Assembly (NCBI GenBank): GCA_964017145.1
Contig: OZ024851.1
Span: 1,302,001-1,366,000 of the forward strand
From: Agrocybe praecox
Taxonomy: Eukaryota > Basidiomycota > Agaricomycetes > Agaricales > Agrocybaceae
Direction: 5' to 3'
DNA: 64,000 bases
A program made the position numbers and the translations under genes. The notes under the pieces were generated by a model that saw only the letters and a list, made by a program, of their open reading frames with translations, was not told the origin of the DNA and searched no databases. Shown one piece after another: positions 20,301-32,312 of this stretch (positions are counted from its first letter, which is position 1; each line of letters begins with the position of its first letter).

Positions 20301-21480
20301 ATTTTTAATAGGAGAAGCGTAAGATAAGGGATGGTTCTTTCTTGTATAAGGAGGACGTTGTGGTTTCTAGAGACAGGGGATAAGTTGGACATAGCACGGA
20401 TTGCCTTGGGTGCGGTTACCGCCGATGGTATTACGTGGGAAATGATAATCACTCAATATCAATTCTTGTGCCACTCAGAAGAAAGGGCTTCGAGAAAACG
20501 CAACCCCCTCACCATCATCCCGGCCAAGCATGTTCTCCTTTCCAATACATCTTGTCGCTAACTCTTTGGCCAAGCGCTCGCGCCTCTCCGTCTTCATGTA
20601 ACATTGGCATGGCATGCCTACGCTTGCTGGGCGCTGTGTTGCAGTTACTGTTTTAATATGTTGACTTCCTATGCATCTATCTTATCCAAAACTCCCAAGG
20701 TAAGAATATACAGACCGAAATATCTTCCTGTAAACCTTGGTTAAATCATTCTCCTTGTTTTTTGTACAGAAGTTTTATTGAAACATACCAATTAGATAGA
20801 ACGCTAAGAAGGTCGAGTTCAGGTTACCACTAATGACTGATTTTTCACGTTGAATGGGGGTAGGGTGGTTAATCGAAGGGAGCACTCGGCAGGCTTAAAT
20901 AGATACAAGTCTTCTGTTTTGATTAAAAATGATTATCTCTACTGGCGTTTCGACCACATCATTTAAGTTCCCAAGCTACCTGGCATATACTGATCAATGA
21001 TCATACACAGAGTCGGTGTAACCGGCAAACCCGACCATGCGCTAGATTATGTAGATTAGATTTTCTCACGTACATGTATCACTTGCCAGAATCCATCATC
21101 GCTTCTTCCTCCACCATGTGGTACAGATCTGCCGGCTCCATCGGCACGCCCCCCCATCACCTCAAGTTCATATAAAAAAAGTAGTATATCTCTGTACTAT
21201 GACCATAACGTGTGATACCCTGGCCTAACGCTTCGGATTCTCATGTCAGCGTGAGGTGGCTTTGTTGAGGTTTACTTAGTGTATTCTTTTTATATCCACG
21301 TCCACGACACAGGCGGTAGCTCATCAGACATCTTCAGACATCTGGGCTGTGTTGAAACGATGGTGTTCGTTGTGAATTTGGGTGATGAGGGGAGACGAGG
21401 TGGAATCGTTTGGGGGTTCTATTTAACACTATAAAGGGATTAATTCCTCTCTCTCCACGGCGTACATCTTTTCTTCAAAC
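20301..21480. promoter_or_regulatory. Shared intergenic region of APH A and receptor-like A
   Basis: This 1.2-kb divergent spacer is conserved in pieces at 26,396-27,628 and 31,032-31,115. Close to the receptor-like ATG is a TATAAAG-like box (about 21,431) followed by a C/T-rich tract, TCTCTCTCCACGG, repeated almost exactly upstream of the second copy. Short ORFs at 20,331-20,656 are not conserved as protein between copies. Confidence 0.5.
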
Positions 21481-23043
21481 ATGACCACATCTTTCAATAT
21501 TCAGCAGATTTTTATCGACGACGACAGTCCAGATATCGTTTATGGGAGCTCCTGGATACGGAACGAAGGAATAGAGACCGATTTGCATGCGTTGATAAAC
21601 CCTGGAGAAGCCAGTAGTCCTTATTATGGAACGTTGCACACCATGACTCCCGTTTCATTCAATCTGGATTATGTATTCTCGTACGTTTTCAGTGGTAATT
21701 AGTCCTTTCCAATACTAGAATAATACTATATAACCTATCCATTTCCAGGAACTTCTTTCACAGCGATATTCATTGGAAATGCGCCCGATACATCACCTTG
21801 CAAGGTCGATAATGTTACTCAAGCAATGAATACTACCATTGGGGGATTTTACTGCGCAGGGAGTAATCTGACAGCTACAACACACAACCTTTCTGTTTTA
21901 ATCCACGGTCAAAACTCCGCCATGATCTCATTCGATGGGTTATTTTATGAGCCTACAGAAATGCCAGTAACTGGCGTGGATATCCTGTATTCGACTTCCG
22001 ATGCAAATTTTCTAAACAATCCTGGTGACAAATATGAACTGGAATTTGATGGTGAGTGGGCTTTGAATGGCATAGAAAGCGTTTAACTGAATATATTCTC
22101 CTCACTGTAAGGCATTTCCTCTGGAATATACGCGGGAATTTGCTTCAATACAGCAAGGAACGACTCGGGTGCTAGACTCTCTTACGAAATCGATCAAGAT
22201 CCACCAGTTGATTTCACATTATCCAATCCTTCTCAGAATCCAGGGCTAACTCTATTAACCCAACTTCTCGTGCAAACACCACCTTTATTACCTGGCCAGC
22301 ATAGTCTACGACTAACGCTTTTGGAAATGGGACAACTACAGTTCGTGGCGGCACCGTTCTTTATTGTCCAAAACGAAACGCGATCCAAGAGTCTCGAAGT
22401 TATTCCAATTATATCGACTTCAGCCAATCGGCATGACATTAGTCATGGTGTCATTGCTGCCATTGTGGTGAGCACAGTGACTTTTCTCTTAATCCTCATT
22501 GGACTTTGGCTGTGGAGACGAGCAATTCGAAGACGTAATACGATGAACCACGATCAATCTCTAAACGCCTTCCCTCTAGAACCAGTGCCTGAAGATCAAC
22601 GTCGTCGATTCAGGATAGCTCAGTACACAACTAGGGAAAAGACGACAAAATACAGACAAGAGTTTGGAATTCCTGACTCAGATTTAGAGACCCGGGCACA
22701 TATACCTCTCGGTAGTACGCTGAACACCGTGGAAGATCTTGGTGGTAACGATCGACCTCGCCGAATTTTATATCGGTTTTATGCAGATGGAGGGCGAATT
22801 TCAGACGTTGATGGAAGCGAGGCGAATGATTATGACGATATTATCAGCATACCTCCTATATATAACACTCTGTCGCCCTTGACAAACGAGCACACCACTA
22901 CCACGACGCAAATTTACCAAAACGAAGAAAATAACGGCGCCTCACTGACAGTATCATCACCCACTACCATTATGATTCCCAACCGCAATGATCAACATAC
23001 CCCAGCGAACAGATACGCGGAGAGCGGAGAAGAAAGGTCGTGA
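21481..23043 (+). CDS. Single-pass receptor-like membrane protein A, 482 aa
   Basis: Three exons (21481-21694, 21749-22051, 22112-23043) join in phase. The N-terminal part starts with F-I-D-D-D-S-P-D-I-V-Y-G-S-S-W and has Asn-glycosylation sites and beta-rich segments, as in the large mushroom family of type I membrane proteins. No classical signal peptide precedes it, also usual there. A transmembrane helix (about residues 283-305, I-A-A-I-V-V-S-T-V-T-F-L-L-I-L-I) is followed by R-R-A-I-R-R-R and a c. 170-residue cytoplasmic tail with acidic and Tyr/Pro-rich patches. Compared with copy B it lacks a c. 28-residue Ser/Thr/Pro stalk just before the helix. Ligand unknown. It is paired with the divergent APH gene. 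Confidence 0.8.
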
Positions 23044-24178
23044 CGAGAAGGGACGATTTCGAAATCATGGCTTTGGTCTCTCGTAGGTCATGACGCGGAG
23101 GGGCTGCAAAAACTTCAAATACGCGAACCTTGCATGCTATTGGCATGCATACGAAAAGAATCTTAATAGTATGTGTATCTCAATTCTCGTATATTAATGA
23201 AGTCAGTATGTTGCTGTAGTTGACACAAGCCTCTGGTTTCTGTCGAAACGAACTCGGTGACTGGTGACAATGAACTCGGCATAGGGCTTCTGAGCTGTGG
23301 ATTGTGATTGCATCATCTGATGTGGCTATGATTTGTGTGAGGAGGCTAATTTGAGAGATTCCGTCCGCTTCTCATCCAGTACCTAGCTACCTAACTGACC
23401 AGCCTTCTGGTGGAGGAACACGGCATAGTGCATTGTCTATGCATATGTCGGTATGTATTTCACAAATCTGTGAAGCATGGCTCGTGTACATGTTCAAGCT
23501 GATCTACCCAAACATCTGTAACGATCACGATCGCGTTGAAATAACTAAGATCCGACGTGACACGGGTACGGGTACGGGGAGACATTATCAATCGAAATAG
23601 ATGACACTCAGAATATTCTGCTAACATTGTTCTAGGTATATAATTTCAGAGGGTGTATTTGACGACCTCGAGCTCCGCCTTCGCATATTCTCATTCAATC
23701 ACAGCGAGTCCGCCGGAAGAATCCTTTCTAGGAACTAGCAAACATGTATAATGTCTCGGGAACTCCGAGGATAGAATTATTGTACCATTAACAGAAACCG
23801 CTGACGCTCTAGCTCGTCAGACGCGTTACACCACCACAAACACCACTGTTGACAGACAGAGGCGCCAGGGGCGCTTACACCGGCTCAATTCCCATACCCG
23901 GAAGTCGGCCAAGCGGAGTTTGAAAAACACAATGGAGTCGCGTCGCGTCACGTCGTCTCGAACAACGAACCCGTTCGGCTAACTTCATATTGTCTGTCCT
24001 TGCCGCTGTGGTATATAAGGATGCTCGAGCCTCGTTTTGTTGTTCCCACCCACTTGGTTCTGGTTTCACGCTTTCTTTTTGCATTTTCATCAGGCCAGGA
24101 GCCTTCACGCACGACTTTCGACGACGCACTCTCATTAAATCATTCTTGACGATAACTACGAAAAAACCAACAATACAA
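23044..24178. other. Intergenic, duplicated 3' and 5' flanks
   Basis: The left part (to about 23,430) matches the flank after copy B (29,276-29,650). The right part, from about 23,600, matches 32,380-33,117 and carries the TATATAAGG box (about 24,012) of the CBM19-like gene. No other gene is seen. Confidence 0.6.
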
Positions 24179-25403
24179 GATGTACTCTTTCTTCTTTTTG
24201 ATTGCAGCGCTTTCCCTGCTCGCACCAGTGCAACGTTGAACGTTGATGATTCGTGTCAAGGTGTGTTTCCAATTTCTTCTGTGCATAAATACCGAGATTT
24301 TAAATGACGGTTCAAATAGACCGCGCTATGGCCTGTGTTACCAGCCAATTCGCGCAGTGTGTTGCGGGCAAGTGGGTGTTGACGCGGACGCCATGCCCTG
24401 CCGACTTGCGATGCTTTGCTTTGCCATTGGTCCTCCAGCCGGGAACTGCGATCGTTTGTGATAGGTCGGAGGATGCGGTTCATCGGTTCTTGGTTGCTGG
24501 GGTCACAAGTGGCACGACTGGGAAAGATTCGACGAGCACAACCACAACCACAACCACAACCACAACCACAACCACGAGCACATCTGACGACGATGACGGT
24601 GATTGCGAGGACGATGGAAGTGCCGATGATGGTGCCGATGATGAGCAGTGCGACGACGACGACAACGGCAGCGCCGCCACCCCTACTGCTTCAAGCTCAA
24701 GTCCTGCTACCAGCTCCACTGCATCTGACGACGATAGTACTATCACTATCACAGTCTTCGTCACCCTGACGGCCGCCCGCCATACCGACTCGCCCTCTGC
24801 CTCCATCTCCGTATCCGTCTCTGCCTCCTCTGCCTCTGCCTCCGGCTCGGCCGACGCCTTGTACCGCCGCCAATTCGTATCCGTTTCCTCAAGCGTCCTG
24901 CCCGGCATCACCACAGTGCCCACCACCTCCTCAAGCACCGCCATCGTCACACCCAGTCATCATCAGCACAGACGGGATCGTCACCGTTACGCTCGTGTCC
25001 ACCTCTGTCGTAACCGTCACTGCTACCGGATGCGTCGCACCCAGCTCTGTCGTCGTCGCTGCCCCCACCGCCACTGCCAGCACCCTCCACTCTCTCTCTT
25101 CTTCTGCAGCTGGTCAGATCACCTTTCTCCCCTTCACTTCCTCCGCTACCCCCTCTTCTCAAGCCGCCGTATCATAGACTTCAGTCCCGCCCATCGTCAT
25201 CCTGACAACTGCCTCGTCGCTCTCTGGGCAGATTTCTGCTTCTGCCACGCCTGTTACTACTAGCGGCGCTGCCACCAGCAGTACCTCGGGCGGCCTCCAA
25301 ATATCATTCTCCATTCCCCTGTTCACATCCACCCAAGCACCTTCGCCTACGGGTAGCAGTGCGAGCTCGTTTGATCTCTCTGAGCTCCTTACCGCGACGA
25401 TCA
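24179..25403 (+). pseudogene. Broken CBM19-like secreted protein gene A
   Basis: This is a copy of the intact gene at 33,118. It starts with the same signal-peptide codons (M-Y-S-F-F-F-L-I-A-A-L-S-L-L-A), but a deletion of about 170 bp removes the rest of exon 1 and brings in a TGA after 19 codons. The CBM19-like part (24,320 on) is still open and readable (C-V-T-S-Q-F-A-Q-C-V-A-G-K-W). A 2-bp loss near 24,955 shifts the frame, an in-frame TAG appears near 25,176, and the normal stop is lost (TGA to AGA near 25,399). Relative to B it has an expanded Thr repeat at 24,533-24,575. Confidence 0.88.
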
Positions 25404-25486
25404 GAGATACGTGCGTGCTGTCCCGAGTTCGAACTGTTGTACCAAAAAAAAAAAAACATTGACGATGAGGACAATCTTTTCTTTCC

Positions 25487-26395
25487 TTGGACGATGCGAC
25501 CAACGATGTGGAGGCGCCAGAGCCTCTGGACTTGGATGTGACCGGCTCAGTTAAGGATGAGGGTGTTAGGACTGGTGAGCCAGAGGAGGAGTCGCTATTG
25601 GAGCCCATCGCTTCTTCGTCGGAGGAGCGTGTTAGGTCTTAGGAGGACAACGAAGTGGCGACGGATGTTCGCGCTTCGGACGTCACTTCTGCTGGTGATG
25701 ATGATAATAGCGCATCGTCAGCAGAGAGCCAAGTCCAACGAGAGACCGACTCACTTTCGATTGAATACGCTGGTCACTCAGTGCCAGCAACCTCTGAGAT
25801 CCCGGCTGTACATCCTCTCCCTGTATCCGACTCTTCCTCCCCCTTGTCTTTGGATACCACCACTATCCCTACAGCGATCCCACACTCCACTGATAACGGA
25901 TCCTCAAACGCTCCCTCCGTCGCCGTCGCCATTGTCGTCGCCTCAAGCTGCGATGACAAACAAGTTGGTGACGTTGCCCCGATGGAAGGCGTCATCAACC
26001 AAATCGATTTTTGACATCTTCCCGGCGCCTGCCAGTATCGAAGTAGAGCATCTGCCGGTGTTCCTTAAATGGTTATGGGAATTCTACATGGAGCATTAGG
26101 ATCAGAAGCATTGGGATCAGAAGTCGCCGATACATAGTTATGTTTGGAGTGTAGTGAGTGATGATTAACCCTAAAAAGCAGGTAGCAACGCTTAACCAAC
26201 GGACGTTCATTCGTCTTGGGGTTTATTTTTATTTTTGCAGTACGTCCGCGACAACAGTGACGCTCCTATGATGCCTCCTGAAGTCGACATGGGGATTCCG
26301 ATGACGATTACTGCAACCAAGAGGATTGGATGGTATGTTACCGTATGTACCTTCATGATTGATCATCATACACTAGGCAGTGGGCTGATTTGTTA
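25487..26395 (+). pseudogene. R repeat gene, copy 3
   Basis: Best preserved copy of R. An acidic N-terminal part (A-P-E-P-L-D-L-D-V-T-G-S) is followed by a TAG near 25,640, a Ser/Thr/Pro-rich stretch to about 25,970, then M-E-G-V-I-N-Q-I, a frameshift, L-P-V-F-L-K-W-L-W-E-F-Y and a stop. The intron (GTGAGT at 26,155 to TTTTTGCAG at 26,240) and the exon with D-N-S-D-A-P-M-M-P-P-E-V-D follow. It preserves the unoccupied sites of the mariner and LTR insertions seen in copy 1. It is joined on the left to the 3' UTR of the CBM19 pseudogene and on the right to the APH gene start. Confidence 0.6.
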
Positions 26396-27628
26396 CTAAC
26401 CTGAGTTTGAATCTTGTTTTTATCCCATAGTTGTAATAGGAGAGGAGTAAGATGAGGGATGGTTGTGTCTTGTATAAAGAGGACGTTGCAGTTTCTAGAG
26501 GCAGGGGATAAGTTGGGCGTAGCACAGATTGCCTTGGGTCCGGTATCGCCGATGGTATTGCGTGGGAAATAAGGGCTTCGAGAAAACGCAACCCCCTCAC
26601 CATCATCTCGGCCAAGCATTTTCTTCTTTCCAACACATCTTCTCGCTAACTCTCTGGCCAAGCACTCGTGCCTCTCCGTCTTGGTGTAATATTGACATGT
26701 GCCTACGCTTGCTGGGCGCTGTGTTGCAGCTAATATCTTATGTTGACTTCCTATGCATCTATCTTACCCAAAACGCCCAAGGTAAGAATATACAAACCGA
26801 AATATCTTCCTGAAAATCTCGGTTGAATGATTTGCCTATTTGTTTTTTACAGAAATTTTATTGAAACGTACCAATTAGATAGAACGCTAAGAGGGTCTAG
26901 TTCAGGTTACCATTGATGATTGATTTCTGAAAGCTTTTAGTGGGGTCGCCTTCTCTGTGGACATTCATGTTGAATGGGGGTAGGGTGTTAAATCGAAGGG
27001 AACACTTGGCAAGCTTAAATAGAAGAAAAAGGAGTATACAGAACAAGTCTTCTATTTTCATTGAATATGATCATTTCTACTGGCGTTTCGACCACACCAT
27101 TTAAGTTCCCAAGCTACCTTGCGTACCATAGCTAGCGAATCAGATTTCAGAGATCTCCTAGTTACACATTCGAGAGTGGAAACATATCTTGCATAAAAAG
27201 ACTGGCCATGAATGTAGTCACGTAGTCCATATTCCCCTCCTCAGTTGAAATATACTAATCAATAATCGTACACAGAGTCGGCACGCCCCCCCATCCCCTC
27301 AAGTTCATAAAAATGTAGTATTCCTCTGTACTACGACCGTAAGGTGTGATACCTCGGCCTAACGCATCTGATTCGTGAGACTTCATCTCATGTCAGCCAC
27401 GGCGTGAGGTGGCTTCGTTGAAGTTTACCTAGTGTGTTCTTTCTTATCCACATTCATTCACAACATAGCCTGTAACTCGTCAGATATCTAGGCTGTGTTG
27501 AAACGACGGTGGTCGTTGTGAGTTTGGGTGAAGAGGGGAGACGAGGCGGAATCGTCTCGGGATTTAGTATTTAACGCCATAAAGGAATCAATTCATCTCT
27601 CTCCACGTCGTACATCTTTCCTTCAAAC
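26396..27628 (-). pseudogene. APH gene 5' remnant and duplicated promoter
   Basis: At 26,400-26,430 the minus strand shows the first about 10 codons of the APH gene (K-Q-D-S-N-S-like), but codon 3 is TAA, and the R repeat replaces everything downstream. The remaining 1.2 kb matches the spacer 20,301-21,480 and ends in the promoter of receptor-like gene B. So only the head of a third APH copy is left here. Confidence 0.75.
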
Positions 27629-29275
27629 ATGACCACGTCTTTCAATATTCAGCAGATTTTTATCGACGATGACAGTGCAGATATCGTTTATGGGAGCTCC
27701 TGGATACGGAACGAAGGAATAGAGACCGATTTGCATGCGTTGATAAACCCTGGAGAAGCCAGTAGTCCTTTTTATGGAACTTTGCACGCCACGGCGTCCA
27801 ATTCAATTGGCAAAACTCCCGATTTTGTATTCTCGTATGTTTTCAGTGGTAATTAGTGCTTTCCAATACTAGAATAGTATTATATAACCTATCACTTTCT
27901 AGGAACTTCGTTCAAAGCGGTATTCATTGGAACTACGCCCGATAAATCACCTTGCAAGGTCGATAACGCTACTCAAGGAATGGAACTTACCAGTGGTGGA
28001 TTTTACTGCACAGGGAGTAATCTGACACCTACGACATACAACCTTTCTGTTTCAATCCATCAAGACTCCTCCGTGGTCTCATTCGATAGGTTATTTTATG
28101 AGCCTACAGAAATGCCAGTAACTGGCGTGGATATCCAGTATTCGACTTCCGGGGCAAATTTTCTACTACAAAATCCTGGTGACAAATTTGAACTGGAATT
28201 TGATGGTGCGTGGGCTTTGAATGGCATAAAAAGCGTTTAACTGAATATATTTTCCTCACTATAAGGCATTTCCTCTGGAATATACGCGGGAATTTTCTTC
28301 AATACAACATGGAACGACTCGGTTGCTAGATTCTCTTACGAAATCGATCAAGATCCACCCGTTAATTTCACATTATCCAATCCTTCTCAGTATCCAGTGC
28401 TACTTCTATCAACCCAACTTCTCGTGCAAACACCACCTTTATTACCTGGCCAGCATAGTCTCCGACTAACGCTTTTGGAAATGGGACAACTAGAGTTCTT
28501 GTTGGAACCGTTCTTTATTGTTCAAAATGAAACGCGATCAAAGAGTCTCGAAGTCATTCCAATGATATCGACTTCTTCAGCAATACCCACTTCATCCATT
28601 TCTAACACTTCCACATCGTCTCCGTCACCCACTTCCACCCCAACATTTATGAACACCAATCAGCATAACATTAGTCATGGTGTCATTGCTGCTATTGTAG
28701 TTAGCACAGTGGCTTTTCTCGTAACACCCATTGGGATTTGGCTGTGGAGACGAGCAATTCGCAGGCGTAATACGACGAACCACGATGAATCTCTAAACGC
28801 CTTCCCTCTAGAACCAGTGCATCAAGATCAACGTGGTCGATTTAGGATAGCTCAGTACACAACTAGGGAGAAGACCACAAAATACAGACAAGAGTTTGGA
28901 ATTCCTGACTCAAATTTAGAGACCCAAGCACATATACCTCTCGGTAGTACACTGAGCACTGTGGAAGAACGTGAGGGTTACGATCGACCTCGTCGAGTTT
29001 TATATCGGTTCTATGCGGATGGAGCGCGAATTCCAGACGTTGATGGAGGGGAGGCGAATGATTATGACGATATTATCAGCATACCTCCTATATATAACAC
29101 GCTGTCGCCCTTGACAAGCGAGCACACAACAGCCACGACGGAAATTTACCAAAACGATGAAAATAACGGCGCCTCATTGACAGCACCATCACCCACTACC
29201 GTTATGATTCCCAACCGCAAGGATCAACACACCCCAGCAAACAGATACGCGTGGAGCGGAGAAGAAAGGCTGTGA
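27629..29275 (+). CDS. Single-pass receptor-like membrane protein B, 510 aa
   Basis: Exons 27629-27848, 27903-28205 and 28266-29275 join in phase, with introns in the same places as copy A. The ectodomain starts F-I-D-D-D-S-A-D-I-V-Y-G-S-S-W. A Ser/Thr/Pro stalk (T-S-S-S-P-S-P-T-S-T-P-T, absent in A) precedes the transmembrane helix (A-A-I-V-V-S-T-V-A-F-L-V), then R-R-A-I-R-R-R and the c. 170-residue tail. The tail is strongly conserved between A and B, including P-P-I-Y-N-T-L-S-P-L, which suggests that the cytoplasmic part is under constraint. Likely plasma-membrane protein; ligand and partner unknown. Convergent with APH gene B. Confidence 0.82.
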
Positions 29276-30129
29276 CGAGAAGAGACGATTTCGAAAACAT
29301 GGCTTTGATTTTCTGGTAGGCCATGATGGGCAGGGGCAACGACAAATTCAAATGCGTGAACCTTGCATGCTATTGGTATATACGCATATGACCACATGAG
29401 AAGACTCTCAATAGTATGTGTATCTCAATTCTCGTATATTAATGAAGTCGGTATGTTGATGTAGTTGGCACAAGCCTCTGGTTTCTGTCGACACGAACTC
29501 GGCGACTGCTAATCGCAATGAACTCGGCACAAGGCTTCTGAGCTGTGAATCGTGATTGCATTATCTGATGTGGCTATGATTTGTATGAGGAGACTAATTT
29601 TAGGGATTCCGTCCGCTTTTCATCCAGTACCTAGCTACCTAACTGGCGGCTCGTGAACATGTTCAAGCTGATTCACGGTTCACCCGAACATCTGTGATGA
29701 TCATGGTCGCGTTGGAACAACTAACATACGAGGTGACACAGGTTTTTAGATCTCGCATGGGTCGCGAGGCGCTGGTATGGGTACGGGTACGGGTAGGTGT
29801 TTCGTACTCGTGAGCTTTAAAAAACGTCTAAACCCGGAAGAGACGGAGAGTAATATCAACTTACACTTAATTTAATACACATTGAGTGTAATTCCTTCAC
29901 TTTCTACTCATTTTAGATGTATTTAGGCTTGTGTCAACTTTTAATCAAGCCATAAAATTCTTTTGAACAATTTAGAGATATAATACCCAATGTCAATCGT
30001 TATTTTGCTAAGCAGTGGACAGCAGACACAGATATATCAGGTGGCATTATACTCCGTCTTCAGATAGAAGTAACACTGCAAATACCATATTTGCCTGATC
30101 ATTCTACATAAGTACTACTGAGGTACCAA
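29276..30129. other. Intergenic 3' flank with private insertion
   Basis: The first about 370 bp and the last about 120 bp match the flanks around 23,044-23,430 and 19,290-19,416. Between about 29,650 and 30,005 is sequence not found in the other copies. It includes GGTACGGGTACGGGTA repeats (about 29,776) and a TTACACT/AGTGTAA inverted repeat (29,862-29,892). No ORF. Confidence 0.5.
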
Positions 30130-31031
30130 TCATGCCTGGGCTTCCAACCCGTTTAAGAACTCCAATAACTGCGGCGTGTCATCAACTTCATCGCCGATCG
30201 CGACAGACGGACCAGGTCGAAGGTAGAAGGGACTATCAAACCGTGCTGGGTAGAATCCCGCATACTCCCAATCCAAGATGGCGGTGATTTTGAGCGTTTC
30301 TTCGTCTACAAGTATGTTGTGCTGCGATAAATCATTGTGGCAAAATACGTATTCTGCAGTTTCAGCCTCGGGTAAATTGCGAAATATGAAAGGTGAGTCT
30401 ATGCGATCCATTACTAGGTGATCCATTAAACGGAATGGAATGCACATATCACCAAGGACACCGCCAAGGACTTTGGATTTGAGCGAATGCATTTGGGAGA
30501 TATACCCTTGGAGTTCTTCGATGACCGTAGCTTTGTTTTCTTCAGAGAGATTTGCCATATCCGTCCCAGGAACGATGTCCGTTATAATATAGAAACGGCC
30601 GTGGTCTTCAAACGCACACCGAATGTTCGGGACCGGGATGGTTGTGTTCTCCTTGATGAAGCGTATGCTGGCCCCCTCATTCTTCATTCTTTCAAATGCC
30701 ATGTATGGTACAAGTTTTAATGTAGGCGTTATCGGGAAGTATTCATCGAGAGTGAGGTTTCTTTTGATAAAGACGGGGTATGGGTTGGGATCACTGTCAA
30801 ATTCATAGTACTTCTTCTCGTGTGTGATAGTAGCGAAGCGCTCTTTTCTCCTCTATTAAAACAGATTCGTGAGCGAAATTGAAAAGAGAAACCTGTCAAA
30901 CATACTGGATCATCTTCAACAACGGACAACTTTCCCGCTGCAGAATCATCTTCAATAACAGACGCCGTTGTCGCTACCGGCTTGTCGACATTGGATACCT
31001 TATCCGAGTTTGAATCTTGTTTTTGTCCCAT
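30130..31031 (-). CDS. APH-family kinase-like protein B, 282 aa
   Basis: Exon 1 is 30906-31031 and exon 2 is 30130-30852, with the same 53-nt intron position as copy A. Catalytic loop H-N-D-L-S-Q-H-N-I-L-V-D and I-L-D-W-E-Y-A-G are intact. It differs from A mainly by six extra residues in the segment between L-G-D and the I-F-R-N-L-P-E motif (F-R-L-M-D-H-L-V-M-D-R-I) and by scattered substitutions in the first 42 residues. Likely cytosolic phosphotransferase of unknown substrate. Its promoter is cut about 85 bp upstream by a LINE insertion, so its expression may differ from A. Confidence 0.85.
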
Positions 31032-31116
31032 AGTTTTAATAGGAGAGGATTCAGATGAGGGATGCTTCTGTCTTGTATAAGGAAGACGTTGTAGTGTTTC
31101 TAGAGGCTGGAGATAG

Positions 31117-32312
31117 GTTGATCAGGAGTCCGACCATGTCCTGAAATAGTAATAGCCAGCAACGAAGCGGATCAAGCTGGGCAAAGGAATATTAAAGATG
31201 TAATACCTACTAACATAAGGAAGTCATGGACGTTGACAGGCGCTAAGTTAGCAACACTAACTCAGTCATTGGCGTATCGACATATCCGAGCGCGTCAACT
31301 AGCAACCTATGAACGAAGGCATAAAACAATAAGCATGGTGAATAAGGTTAAGCAAGAAGCTGAGACACACCTTGGACAAACGATAAAAGAGACTGCAATT
31401 TGGAGCGGAATACGACACAAAGATATAGGACGCACCACGCGATACTTCTTGTGGATGGTGGTACACGATGCGTATATGGTGGGTCGAAACTGGCTAAGGC
31501 CAAGTTACGCCCAAGAACTGCAGGAACGTAGCACCTGTAAAGTGTGTGGGACAGTTGAAACGATGGAACACATCCTCTTTGAATGCTCCAGCCCTGGTCA
31601 AAAGGAAATATGGAATTTAGCGTCTGCGATGTGGAAGAATAAAGTGGGAAACCGAACACCTTGGCCTCAGCCCTCAATTGGTTCGGTGGTGGCAAGTGGT
31701 CACGCACATTTTGTGAAGGAGCCAAAGGAAGAAAGAATTTCGTCACTAAGGTTATATAGAATTTTGATGACGGAATCGGCACATCTGATATGGAGGATAC
31801 GTTGTGAACGTGTTATTAATAATGAAGGAACTGAACTTACCTCGTTGGAAGTTAAAAATCGTTTTGTGGATGCGATAAATGTAAGGTTAACACTGGATGT
31901 GGGTATGACTCATACACGTTTCGAATCGAAGTCCCTACCGAAGCAATTAGTGCTACGGACATGGAAAGGGACGCTCAAGAACGAGCGCACACTGCCTGCC
32001 GATTGGATCGCAGGAAGTGCTGGAGTGCTAGTGGGTATTGGGGTGTGCGAGGATGACGGGAGAGGAAGAGATAGGTGAAGGCACCGTCTCTCCCTTGTGC
32101 TGTCGTCTCGCAAACCTCTGGAGTCCCACACTGTCTCAACATTGTTGATTCGTGCGTAAAAGCATACACTCCGGGGTGGTAATTGGTAATTTGAACAAAA
32201 GCTGGGGTTCTGTCCCTCAGCATAAACCAACGGGCTGGGCGGCATCGACATCCGTCGATGCCAAACAGCTGCAAACGTTCCACCAAAAAAAAAAAGATAA
32301 AGATAAACCCTC
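31117..32312 (+). mobile_element. 5'-truncated LINE retrotransposon
   Basis: A non-LTR retrotransposon 3' end. The frame from about 31,130 to 32,078 keeps the last part of an RNase H domain (S-N-E-A-D-Q-A-G-Q, normally G-N-E-x-A-D) and the zinc-binding segment of reverse transcriptases (C-K-V-C-G-T-V-E-T-M-E-H-I-L-F-E-C). A 3' UTR follows and ends in an A-rich tail (about 32,284-32,312, A12 then GATAAAGATAAA). The whole 5' part, including reverse transcriptase, is missing, as usual for target-primed integration. It separates the APH B promoter from the CBM19-like gene B promoter. A target-site duplication was not found. Confidence 0.85.

Noticed and set aside
24480..25608. Minus-strand ORFs of 149-156 codons opposite the CBM19 copies (also 33605-34597, 330 codons)
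   Set aside because: They mirror the Ser/Thr/Asp codon bias of the real gene; the intact copy has signal peptide, intron and cysteine pattern on the plus strand.
26353..26661. 102-codon minus-strand ORF upstream of the APH remnant
   Set aside because: It covers the duplicated promoter; the matching region near 20,300 does not keep the same frame.
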